Below are positions 34,028-45,047 of a DNA stretch of 64,000 bases, in pieces. Under the pieces are notes generated by a model. The model was not told the DNA's origin, did no database searches, and saw nothing but the letters and a program-made list of their open reading frames with translations. Each line of letters opens with the position of its first letter. Positions within the stretch are counted from its first letter, which is position 1. Source of the stretch: Gliomastix tumulicola. Taxonomy: Eukaryota; Ascomycota; Sordariomycetes; Hypocreales; Bionectriaceae. A program made the translations under genes and the position numbers. The stretch lies in NCBI GenBank assembly GCA_001599755.1, contig BCHX01000005.1, positions 3,840,409-3,904,408 on the forward strand, in the 5' to 3' direction.

Positions 34028-35250
34028 AGCACTCACGTTTCTGATCTTTGAACAGATATCGGCTTCAGGAAAAATCTACGAGGAAGAAACAAGCTCCCAC
34101 CGACTGTTAGCAGCCGGTCAAGCTGCGAACTCCCCTTTTCCCTTTTGTTTGTATAGGCTAGAGGAGAGGGCTGGTACATGTTAGAATCACCTTGTTCGAA
34201 TTAGCGCTGGGGCGGAGTACTTTGTAGACTTAGTATGCATATACGGTTGCTTGTTTGGCATTTTTCTTGTTTTGACCCGGAGAAGGGGGGGGGGCTCACG
34301 CCAGAGTACGGGTCTCGTCGACTTCAACAGAATGGAACAGTTGTATATATATATACACGCTTGGCTAGCTCGGATGAAAGAATGACCAATAATCTATCAC
34401 TTTACACTCCTGGTATGACAAGCAAGACACAGCCAGCTGTCACAACAGCAGCTGCTCAGGAAGCTTTGCCATCGGCCGTATACCGGCAGATTGGTCGCCT
34501 ACGCAGTGCCGTACGAGGCACCTATTGATGGCATGATACGGGGGTGCAGGAATATAAGTTACTTTCACTTCCTTATCTCAGTAAGTGCATGAAGACAAGA
34601 AATGCTAGCGAGGCGGGAAAGTGTAGGTAGCATCATGCACTGTACTGTGGACAGGCTATCACTTAGATTAGTACTTAGCTACTTATGCAGGTGACAGCGA
34701 CTCTCGTGCCCATGAACCTCGTATGCAGAGAGGATAATCACCAGAGCTTACTTACCTCGTCCTGGTTCTGCCCAAGAAAAAAAAAAAAAGACGAGAAAGA
34801 TGCCGTAGCAAAGCCTGAAGTAGAAGAAACATGCCCCGCTCTGAGTGAAAGAAGGGACGAGACGTGTCAGAACTCACATTACCTGAGCAGCGGGAGGACC
34901 TTGCCCTAAAAGGCAGCCGGAGACGTTCACATGACACCCTCAGCTCGTTTAAGCTTATGTTTAACCTCAGAACTCTATCGTGACATCTTCATTTCTTCAT
35001 TTTACTTGCTGCGGCTCTGCAGGATCGCGACTCGACGCGTTGCGGTGACCCGAAACCAGAAGTACGTATTTGGTATCTATTCGATCACTCTACTATTCCT
35101 CTACATCATAGCGCCGGATACCGGCATCATAGAAGCCCGATCGATGTGCGGTACATAACCATCAATCAGGAGGTAAAATCGACTCCCGTGCTTTGGCCCT
35201 CGGACAAGAGCTCCAAGCTCAAATCCTCCTTTTGTGATTTCCTTGCGCTC
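34026..35250. other. Intergenic, no supported gene
   Basis: About 1.2 kb with a 13-nt A run at 34777-34789 and a short TATA repeat near 34346. It should hold the 3' end of the ENA ATPase gene. No coding feature is supported. Confidence 0.55.
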
Positions 35251-38200
35251 CTAGTTTGACGCTCCCTTGCCGCCCGACCCAGGCCCGCTCTCCGACTCCT
35301 CGATCATAAAGTCTGAGAAGGCCGACCTCTCGAGATCCTCGACCGTGTGGCCCATCTTCTTGGCCCGTCGCCGGAAGAAGATCCGCTTCCCCCACTTCCA
35401 CGTCTCACAGCCGAGGAAGAAGAGCGTGGCCTCGACGAAGACGATGCCCCACTCCCATGAGATGGGCGCGTGCTTGAAGACGTCGTGGTTGAGGACGGGG
35501 ATGTAGATGGTGGGGAAGATGGTTACGAAGCCGGCGATGACGGACCAGAAGAGGAACTTGTTGCGCCAGACGTCGTACATCCACTGGGTGAAGTAGCGCT
35601 TGCTGTCGGGCTGCATGCGGAAGAAGCTGCGGCGCGTATCGACCATCTCCCAGGCGAGGAAGAGGGCGAACCAGGTGAGACTGACGAATGTGGTGGCACG
35701 GGCGCGGAACACGGTCTCGCACTCGCTCGAGTAGCGCTCGTTGCACTCGCTGCCGAGGTTGCCGTCGTTGAAGCCGTACACGACCAGCAGGAAGGACGAG
35801 AGGCAGAGGGCCGACATCCAGAGGCCGTAGGCGAGCATGTCGAAGCAGACCTCCCAGGTGAAGACGCCGGCCTTGAGGTCCATGGGCGGCCGCGCGAGGA
35901 TGTCCGGGGCGGCGATCTCGAGTCCGAGACCCATGTCGGGGAGGCCGGACGTGATCATGATCACCCACATGACCTGGACGGGGGCCAGCGGGAAGACGGA
36001 GAGACCAGAGGCGTCCTTGAAGGCGAGACCGATGAGGAGCGTGCAGGCCTGGGCAATGTTCTCGGCGAGCACGTGGAGGATGAACTTCTGGATGTTGTCG
36101 AACATGCGGCGACCTTCCTCGATGGCGCTGAGGATGGAGGCAAAGTTGTCGTCCGTGAGGATGATGTCGGATGCATCCTTGGCCACGTCGGATCCGTTCT
36201 GGCCCATGGCAATGCCGACATCGGCAATCTTGAGCGAGGGCGAGTCGTTCACGCCGTCACCCGTCATGCCCATGAAGGCATTGCGGCGTCGCAGCGCGTT
36301 GATCATCCTGACCTTTGTCTGGGGAGCGCACCGTGCGATGACCAGGGGTAGGGCGGGCAGCTGGTCAATCTCATCGTCGCTGAGCTTGTCAAACTCTTTG
36401 GCGGTCATGACCATGTTGTCCAGAGCGCGCTGGGACAGGGTCTTGGTGTCCTGGGGGAGGATGTTGACCTGGGCGGCGATGGCCCGGGCCGTGCCAGGGT
36501 GATCACCCGTGAGCATGTGAACCTTGATGCCGGCACGGTGGCAGTTCTTGACAGCGTCGGCCGACTCGGGGCGCGGGGGATCGTAGAGACCGATGAGGCC
36601 GCGGAAGGTGAGGTCGCGCTCGATCTCGTCACGGGGCACCTGACCCTCACGGGAAGCACGTCGACCATCACGGGGGTCGTAGGGGCGGCTGGCGAGAGCG
36701 AGGACGCGCAGACCCTGGGCGGCGAGGGCTTCCATGTTGGCAAGGATCTCGTCGCGGATAGCGTCAGTCAGCTCGACAGCCTCGGCGCCGTCCCAGAAGA
36801 GGCGGGCGCAGGACTCGAGAACGCGCTCCACGGCGCCCTTGGTGTAGATCATCTGCTCGCCCGTCTCGTTGTCCTCGATGATGACGGACATCTTCTTGAC
36901 GTCCGAGTCGAAGCCGTACTCGGCGACCTCCTTGACCTTGGGCGCGTCGGGCTGGAGGAACTTCTGTCGGCTAAAGCCGAAGCGGGAGGCAAAGACCTGG
37001 ATCGCAATCTCGGTCGGGTCACCGAGGGCGGTCCACTCTCCGCCGGGCTGCTGATGGACCTTGGCCAGATTGGCAAGGGAGGCGACCATGAGGAAGTCGG
37101 TGAGGTCCTTGCTGCCCTCCAGCAGGTCCGCGGCCGGCTTGGCTTCGCCGTCGTCGGCCTTCTCCCCATCCTGCTTGGAGGGCGGGACGGAAGTGAGCAT
37201 CAGGTCACCCACGGTCGGGTTGAAGGGTTCGTTGGAAGTGCCGACGGTGTAGGTACCGCGGGTGGGAATCCAGCACTTCTTGGCCACCATGCGACCCTGG
37301 GTGAGGGTGCCGGTCTTGTCGGAGCAGATGTCGGTGACGGCCCCGAGCGCCTCGAGGGACTTGAGGTTGCGCACAATGACGTTCCTCGACACCATGCGCT
37401 TGGTACCGACGGCCATGGTGATGGTCAGGACGACGATGAGGGAGGCGGGGATCATGGACAGACCCGTGGCGACGGCGTAGATGATGACCTGGGTGTTGTC
37501 GGAGAACTCGTTGGCAGCGAGGACGATGATGGCACAGACGACGGCGATGCCGAACAGCAGCATGGCCAGCTTGGCTAGCTTGCGCTGCAGAGGCGTGCCG
37601 ACGTTGACGCCGAGGAAGCGGCCGACGGCATCCGAGGCAGTGAGCGTCCAGGACTCGGCGTGGCGGTACGGGCTGGCCGATCCGTCAGGCTTTCGCTTGA
37701 CCGGTCGGCGCTTGGACTCGCCCTGCCTGAGGGCGGCAGCGATGGAGCCGATTTCCTGTGAGGCGACGCGGTCAGTAAGGACGTGTAATGGATGAATGAA
37801 GTGAAGCAGGGTGGTATCTCGTCTGTCGACGTACCGTGTACATGCCCGTGGCGTAGACAACACCAGTGGCGCGGCCCTTGGTCACGCTGGACGAGCTGTA
37901 GGCGACGTTGAGGCGATCGCCGGGCCCCGTGTCCTCCTCGAAGACAGTCCGCTCGTCCTTGGCGACAGGGAGGGACTCGCCCGTCAGGAGGGCCTCGTCC
38001 GTCTCGAAATTGATGCTCTCGACGATTCTAGTGGAGCGGTGGCGTGTTAGCCCACAGCTTCAGGAGGGTGTGTGTGGGTAGGGGCTGGATGGATGGATGG
38101 ATTCCTTACCGGATGTCAGCTGGGACCGTGTCTCCGACCTTGAGCTCCACGATGTCGCCAATAGCAATCTCGGCCGAGGGAACGTTGACCTGCGAGCCCT

Positions 38201-38603
38201 CGCGGACGACGTTGGCGGTGGGCGAGGACAGCCCCCGCAGCGAGTCCATGGTCTTCTCGGCCTGGTACTCCTGCAGGAAGCCGACGACGATGTTGAGGAC
38301 AATGATGGCCGTGACGACGCCGCCCTCGATCCACGACTTGATGCCAAACGACACGGCCATGGCCAGGATCAGCACGAGCATCATGGCATTGGCGACCTGG
38401 CTGATGAGGATCTTGATGGGCTGGACGCCCGGCCCGTCGTCGAGCTCGTTGCGGCCATACTGCTGGACACGGCTGGTAGCCTCGGCCTTGGTCAGCCCGT
38501 TCTCGGTGTCGGCCTCGAGCTGCCGGACGAGGTCGCTGAGCTCAAGGGCATGGGCGACCTTGGTGAGCTCCTTGTTGCTGGAGCCCGATTTGTGATTCTC
38601 CAT
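35251..38603 (-). CDS. ena1: ENA-type Na+/K+-exporting P-type ATPase (P-IID)
   Basis: Three exons from the complement: 38603-38110, 38027-37835 and 37755-35251 (introns 82 and 79 nt), giving 1063 aa, normal for the family. It is a plasma-membrane pump that exports Na+ (and K+) using ATP, important for salt and alkaline-pH tolerance. Features in order: cation-ATPase N-terminal domain; helices M1-M2; actuator domain with the dephosphorylation loop TGES (DEALLTGESLP); M3-M4; phosphorylation site DKTGT near 37310-37325; nucleotide-binding domain; hinge TGDGVNDSP near 36240-36265; M5-M10; short acidic, Gly/Ser-rich tail. All catalytic motifs are intact. The upstream strand is CT-rich, as in many well-expressed fungal genes. 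The symbol is by family resemblance. Confidence 0.94.
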
Positions 38604-39998
38604 GGCGGTGTCCTTCCCACGGGGCTCGTCAATACTGCCAATGTAGTGGCAGGGAATGGGAAGAGAACGGAGGAGAGTAGAAGTAGGAAGAAGGGGAGGG
38701 GGAGGGGGAGAGGACTGGAGGCTGGGGAAGGAGAGAAGGAGGAACGGCGAGTGACGAGTGACGAGGACGAAAACGTCACCTTAAGTACTTCCACGGACGC
38801 GGGCAGTGATGGACAGCACTGATGGTCACTGCGCGCCCGAGCGTGAGCCAAGAAAAAAGAAGCTCCATGCCGGCTGGGGGGTGGAGGGGAGAGGGAAAAA
38901 AAAATCAGACCCAAGAATGCACAATGACAAGCCAATGCCGGCAGTGCGCCTCGTCACACGATTGGGTTGACCTGGCTCGAGGAGCGTGTTGAGGCAGAAA
39001 ACGTGGAGGCCCAGGTGCGGTATCAGTGGGCGATAAGCTCGCCGATAGCGAGATCCCTGCAATGCTAAGGCTCTAGCAGGTGGGATGGCGAGAACGTCCA
39101 TTGCCCCCAGCGGTGTGTCAGCGGGTTTATGGTGGGTTTACAGTGGGCTGGGAGCTGATTTACAGTGAGGCTCCCCGAACACCGGTCAATCTATGGGGCC
39201 ATTGGCCAATCAGAGGCGTGCGCTTAGACGGAGTCTGGGAGTGGAGCGAGATCTGTCACAGAAAACAGGTGGGACACGCTAGCGGCGCTAACAGCGGGGC
39301 CGGCGCCTTGGCGGGGGAGCTCTGATTTTTTCCCCTTCGATTTCGTCGCCCGCGACCTTCCTCAAGGATTGTTAACGACGCAACAAGCGTTGCATCTCCG
39401 ACGTCCACACCGACACCGCCGTTTCCGTTTCGTCTCGCCGGTCGCACTCAATCGCAGGCCTTGCTTGCCCGCAGATCCTCTCGACAATGGCCGAGGCGTG
39501 ATACCGCCAGCGAGCCCCCCCAAGCCCCAAGCCCGAACCCCAACCAGCCGCCATGTTGCAGCTTCCTTGACTTGACTGCCTGCCCCTCGACACCGACGTC
39601 CGGCCGGCCCAAGCAGAGAGCTACGTCATCACGTGCAGCCCCGGGCACGCCCTGGGGTAGGGGTCTTAGCAGTGGAGGGGTCTGGGTGTTCCTCAGGTAC
39701 GGACTGCCCGTTCGCTGCCAAGCATCTCGATATTGGGTGGTGCGTGGTGCGTGGTGTGTGGTGTGTGAATCTCCGTCACACTGTCACACTGGCCGTGCTT
39801 GCGTAGGCCTGCCTACCACCGCGTCCTGCTCACCGAGCCGCACGGCGGGCACTGCTCGTGGCTAAGTGTTTGGCGGCTAACAGCCCGCATGGCCGTGGTT
39901 AGCTGACAGCGAGCCGAGCAGCAGGTTCCCCAGGACCAGCGTTCCTGATCTTATCCGCCCTGTGATCTTGCCGGCAAATCAACCTGAGACAGCGTGCC
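38604..39998. promoter_or_regulatory. Divergent promoter between ENA ATPase and Zn2Cys6 regulator
   Basis: About 1.4 kb. On the minus strand it is CT-rich for about 150 nt next to the ATPase start (38640-38720). A TG-rich simple tract (GTGCGTGGTGTGTGGTG-like) lies near 39738-39768. Short ORFs here (for example 134 aa at 39461) lack features. Confidence 0.5.
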
Positions 39999-42445
39999 AT
40001 GCCACAGTCACGGCCGTCTCCTGCCGCTGCAGAGCCGCCGGCAGCCTCTTCGTCCATGAACCCCGTAGGACCGCCGACCGCCCGTCCCCTGGCCTCCAAG
40101 AAGATTCATCGCCGCTCGCCCCGTGCCTGTGATGAGTGTCGCCTGCGGAAACGTGCGTGCGATGCCGGGCAGCCGTGCGGTCCCTGCCATCGCTCAGGTA
40201 TCAGTATGTCTTGTTTGAGTTCTTTGATTGGTTGCCTGCCTTACATGCATCGTGCTTCAGCAGCCCGTGTCTAACCCAGCAACAAGGCTGTTCCTACCAT
40301 TTCCGCCGACCAGTGCCACGGCCGACGTCCAGAATCCGCGATCTCCAGGACCACCTCCAGCAGGCCCGAGGATGGCTCCAGCAGATCAGGGACAAGGCGT
40401 CTGGCCCTGTGGCGGGTCTCGACTTGGATGAATGTCTACGCACTATTGACTACACCATCCCGGAGTACGCCTCATCATCGCCGCCGCCCTCCTCGCAGCC
40501 TTCGGTTGGGAGCTTGCACGGGTCCCGGCTGCAGAGGCACGACAACATGCTCATGGGCCGCGATCGATACATGGAGAAAGCCCCCGGCGTCTCGTGCTTC
40601 TACGGCGCGTACTCGGACATTTCCTTCATCCTGCGCACCATGGAGCTGCTGAAGCTGGGGCCGTCCGAATCGCAGGACCAGCGACTCCTCATCATGTCCG
40701 ACCTCCTCAGCCGGCCGCTTGCGCCCCTCCCGGACAGCCTGAACCCGACGTCCTCCCTGTACGACATGCCGGAAGATGCAGGGTCCCTCCTATCCGCGGT
40801 CTTTGAAAGAGGTGACCTGATGCTCTGTTTCCTGGCAGAGGAGCCTCTGAGAGAAGCCGCCGCGGATCCCCGGAGCCCGTCCGTCTCGCGACACACCATG
40901 CAACTCCTCCATCTTGTCCTCGCCCTGGGCTGTCTGTACAGATCTCAGCACCACGGCGGAGACCTCTGCGAGGCGGCCCTGCAACAGGCAACACGGCACT
41001 TCTACGTCGGGATGACGGCAGGCGTTCCGGGGGTCGCGCAGGATCTGACCTCTCTGCAGACCGTCCTGTGCGCCATTCTCTTTCTCTTCTCGGGCTACCG
41101 GACGTCCATGGCGCACTCCTTCATCGGGACCGCATGCTCGCTGGCCCTGCGTCTCGGTCTACTTTCCGGCTCTTACCTGCTGTCTACTGGATCGGCCGAC
41201 GACCGCAAGGCGAGGGCGAGGCTTCTCGCAGCTGTGCTGACGGTGGACATGCTGGGGTCTATGATTCTCGACCTGCCGCCGTTCATCCACTGGGACTCGG
41301 TACCCCATGCCGCGCTCCTGGAGCTGGCGACGGGAGCCGAGGCCGAGGGCGACCTCCGCACCGCGGCCATAGCGAGACAGTGCTCTCTTCTGGCGATACC
41401 GCTCTCCATCCGGACGCACAGAATCATCAGTCAGGCCGATGGCCCGCCGGAGGAAGGGAACATCAGGCTCTTCCAGCGGGCGGTGGAAGACTGTCAGCGC
41501 TGGAGGAGGGATGTATCCCCGTTGATGGTGAAACTGGCACATGATGCCAATCAGCGTCGGTAAGCAACCCGGCCCTGTGAGTTGATCGTGATGTTCGACC
41601 ATGTACTGTACTAGCCGGGTGGAGGGAGGGAGTGAGTGAATGAATGAGTGGGCTGACCGAGACACAATCATAGGGCCCGCAAAGACCTGGACATGGTGTA
41701 CAATTTGAGCCAGATTATTCTATTTCGACCGCATCTGCACTACATCAGAGAGATGTACGCCGGAAAGTCCGTCTCCGTGGCAGAGTCCTACTACGCACTC
41801 GCCTGCATCAAAGTAGCGTCGTCTACCATTGTGATGGCCGAGGAGTTCCGGGCGCGGCCGCCGCTCCCCCTCGCCGAGTCGTGGCTGACGCTCTACACGG
41901 TCTTCTCGGCGGTGGTCTGCCTCGTGTTCCTCGTCGCTGCGCACCCCGCGACCACCCTGCCCAGCATCGCGTGGCACAAGGCTCGCGTGGGCATCAGGCT
42001 GATTGCGGCCAATCGATGCGCAGACAACATATCCACGGTGTGCCTCGAGGTGTTGAAGGTTTGTCTGCCAGCGAGAGAGAGAGAGAGAGAGAGAGACCTT
42101 TGTCGGATCTACTCGTGCTAACGGTTTGCCAAGATGGTCACGCATACGCTGAGGGAGACAATCTACATCGATTTTGACAAGATCGAGGGGTTGACGACCA
42201 CCAACTGCAACAGGATTTACGGCAGTCCCACGGCCAGGTACAGAGAAGCGGGCGAGTCAAGTCGTTCCCCAGGGTCGTCTTCCGGACGCCGATCCTCCTT
42301 CATGCTGGATATTGAGACGCCCATCGAGGGAATCAGGGTCGGCTCTCCAGCCGCAAATGGGGCTGACCGGATGCTGGAGCAGGCCGAGGCCCTGTCCATG
42401 AACGCCAGCCTAGAGGATCTCATAGATTTCAGTAGTAGTGAGTAG
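39999..42445 (+). CDS. Zn2Cys6 transcription factor with fungal-specific regulatory domain
   Basis: Four exons: 39999-40203, 40287-41559, 41674-42058 and 42134-42445 (introns 83, 114 and 75 nt), giving 724 aa. The DNA-binding cluster CX2CX6CX5CX2CX6C (CDECRLRKRAC..., continuing across intron 1 to CSY) is complete only with the GTATGT donor at 40204; a weaker donor 6 nt upstream would leave CX4C. A short linker with a coiled-coil-like helix (RIRDLQDHLQQARGWLQQI) follows, suggesting dimeric binding. The middle homology region spans about 200-560 (HLVLALGCLYRSQ, RLGLLSGSY). The Ser-rich C-terminus is probably the activation region. Intron 3 holds a (GA)12 repeat. Target genes are unknown; it lies convergent with the RING gene. 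Confidence 0.9.
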
Positions 42446-42663
42446 ACCAAAGACCAAGACAGAGCCAGTAAATAGACAGGTTAGATCATCATCCCTGGGA
42501 CGTCTGTGCTGGGCCGATTGTGTCGAGCCGGCGCGCGGCGGCGTTATGGTGACTTGAGAATTGATTCTATCCACTTGCTCCCTTGTCGACGCATGTCCTG
42601 TTTTCATGGTCCCTTTCCCCCCTCCCTTCTCTTCTTCTCTTCTTCTTTGCTCTCCTCCCTTGG

Positions 42664-43497
42664 TCACTGGAACACCTTGGTGCTCGGCTTCAAGTCCTGC
42701 TGGCACAGCGGACACCGGCTGTGGTACCGCATCAGCCACCTCTCCAGACAGTGCCCGTGGAAGATGTGCGCGCACCGCGTGGCGCGCACGAGCTCTGCGC
42801 CGTCGAAGCCCTCGAGACACACGCAGCACACGAGATCCTCCCCGTGCCCGGACGGCGGCCGGTAGCTGCGATGCGGACGCACGACGCCAGCGTCTCCCGA
42901 GTCGCCCCCGGTCGTGTCGTCGTCGTTGTCGTCGCTCGAATCTTGCCTTTCCTCCTTCCTTTTCTCCTCCTCCTCTTCCCCCTTCTTCACCCCCGCGTCG
43001 TTGTCGTCGTTGTTATGTACTGTGTTGCTCGTCGTCGTAGTCGTCGAGGAGCCGTTTTGCCGCGGGCCCAGCGGCGCCATGAGCTCGACCTCGAGGGCCG
43101 TCATCACCTCCTTCTCCCTCCCTTTTATCTGCCTATCGCGCTGGGCGCAGAGCTGCATGACGCGTGCTGGGTTCATGTGCTGGTGCTGATGCTGTTCATC
43201 CTGCAGGTGGTGTTGGTGCTGGTGCTGCCGCCTCTCCGCGCGCCGCCGCTTGCGCTGGCGGCAGGCATTGTGGGCGCCGCAGAATCTCCCTCTGCAGTGT
43301 ATGTGTGAGCGGGGGCGAGTGGAAAGTGTACCACATGTATGTAGGGAGGGGGAGAGGGGAATGGGGGCGACTTACAGGATGAAGATGAAGATAATGACGC
43401 CGGCGAGCGAAGCGAGGATGATGCCGACGTCTCGCCCGCGGTTGTTGTGCGTGGGAGACGGTTCGCTGGTGGTGGCACGTGGGAGGGAGGGGGCCAT
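42664..43497 (-). CDS. RING-H2 finger membrane protein, probable E3 ubiquitin ligase
   Basis: Two exons from the complement, 43497-43376 and 43291-42664 (84-nt intron, phase 2), give 249 aa. A short N-terminus precedes one membrane helix (GIILASLAGVIIFIFIL, interrupted by the intron at its end). A basic stretch with CGAHNAC and His/Gln repeats comes next, then a long acidic disordered region, and a C-terminal RING-H2 domain (CCVCLEGF ... CAHIFHGHCLERWL ... CPLCQ). All eight zinc ligands are in place. The arrangement (membrane anchor, linker, C-terminal RING-H2) is that of ATL/PA-TM-RING-like ligases acting at endomembranes. The ligase role is inferred from the domain; substrates are unknown. 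Its stop lies 218 bp from that of the regulator gene. Confidence 0.9.
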
Positions 43498-43545
43498 GTG
43501 GCGGCGGTTGGCCGGCCTTGGGGGGACGGTGGGACAAAGAGAGGA

Positions 43546-43577
<32 letters not shown>

Positions 43578-43675
43578 GGACAGAGATGAAGAGGGGGAGG
43601 GGGAGGTGAAAGTCCGTAGGAGCAGGGGCGAGAGCAGAGCGGACGAAGCAACCAGAGAAAGGGCAGTGAGTCTTA

Positions 43676-43724
43676 TATATACATGCATACATACATACAC
43701 ACATACATACATACATACATGCAT
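43676..43724 (+). repeat. ATAC/CATA microsatellite
   Basis: About 49 nt of CATA units with minor interruptions, upstream of the RING-H2 gene start. Confidence 0.85.
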
Positions 43725-44328
43725 CTGTCTCACCCAGCACACAATAACTAACACGGCGGATTCTAGACCGGGGACGTAGCATGACCAGAGGCCGCCCGTC
43801 CAGGTGTCACGCTGAGACCCTGTTGTGGCTGGTGGGGGAGGGAAGTAAGTCCCTCTCACCCTCCTCCCCTTTTGTGGTGCGACTTTTTTTTTTTTTACTG
43901 GTACTCCCTCCCTCCCTCCCTACCCAGGTAATAATACATAATACCGAGTCCCTTTTTGCTGTCTTCTGTGCGGGATCCCAAAGAGAAATGGCCGTTTGGA
44001 AAGTGGGTTCTTCTTGCAATCAGCCCGAGATATCCAGAGTGGTGGGACACGGGAGGAGGTCATCTGGGGCGAGAGCAGGTCAGGTTCAGATCGTCAGGAG
44101 GTTGGTTGGCGTGCGAGTCTTGTGGCGGCCGGGTCTCAGTTTATCGCTCAGTGGAAAGTGAGACATCAGAGGGGGCTGGCTGGCTGCTGCTCGCTGCTCG
44201 CTGCTCGAAGCGTCGCGTCTGCATTCCGGCGGTGGGAGATGGGCGCACCGTCATCACGTATTGCGGCACGTTCCTTTGTCCCAGCCGCACCCGCAGGTTT
44301 GCAACAACGCATTGGTGATGCAGAAGGT

Positions 44329-44345
44329 CCCCCCCCCCCCCCCCC
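44329..44345 (+). repeat. 17-nt poly-C run
   Basis: Uninterrupted C run in the divergent intergenic region; length may be unreliable in assembly. Confidence 0.85.
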
Positions 44346-45047
44346 GAGATGGAAAGAAGCCCGCCCTAGTTATGGCCGTCTATCCGCCGCTGGCTGGTCG
44401 GTGGAGAGCGCCAGGCCGGGATCTAGCGTCGCCTCGGCCGCCCTAGAACGAGAACCCTGGCTGCAGAGACGCTTTGGGACACTGGGGCTCGAGTGTGCCC
44501 AGAGACGGATGCCGTCGAAGCGGGTGTCCTTGATTGGTGTCTGTTGCGGGGAAGAAGGGCAGACGCGACCCCTCCCTCCTCCACCGAGTGCTCGCTCACT
44601 CACTCACTTGCACTGTCTGTGGTTTGTACAGGCGTGGATATGGCCAAAGAGCCCCCGTGCGTAGGACGGTGGGAGTGAGGCCCGCCCTTGGCTGGGCACT
44701 GAAGCCGCTGAATAACCACCGTCCTCCCCAGACGGCTGCCTGTCGTCAATCCACGGTGTCTTGTCCCCAGACATAATCCGCGTTCTTCGTCCTCGTCGTC
44801 CTACGATGCACAAGGCAGCAGCGCCTCAAGGACAGGACGCAGCAGTCCTACCCAAGGCCCCCAACAGCCGTGAGGCAGCAAATATGCGGCACAGTGACCC
44901 CGCCATCTACCTCATGAGGCGGGCAAGGCAAACACGACCTTGGCAGTCATCTGCCTCCTCGTCATCATATATATATATATACTTGACTTGATTGAACCCC
45001 CAGCGCAGCCATGATTTTCCTCCCTCCATCATCACTTCTTCCCACCT

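Larger units (their letters stand above)
43498..45047. other. Intergenic with several simple repeats, no supported gene
   Basis: About 1.5 kb between divergent RING and NACHT-ankyrin genes. It holds (GA)n at 43546-43569, an ATAC/CATA tract at 43676-43724, a T run near 43886-43896, a 17-nt C run at 44329-44345 and an AT dinucleotide tract near 44967-44981. ORFs here are short and unsupported (the 222-aa frame at 43996-44664 has no domain). Confidence 0.55.

Noticed and set aside
35470..37578. Long plus-strand ORFs (293 and 359 aa) inside the ATPase gene
   Set aside because: They are antisense shadows of the ENA coding sequence in GC-rich DNA and have no domain; the minus-strand frame has all P-type motifs.
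43190..43860. 228-aa minus-strand ORF over the RING gene's 5' part
   Set aside because: It is a different frame of the RING gene and its promoter, made of Ser/Pro/Leu low complexity; splicing evidence supports the RING frame.
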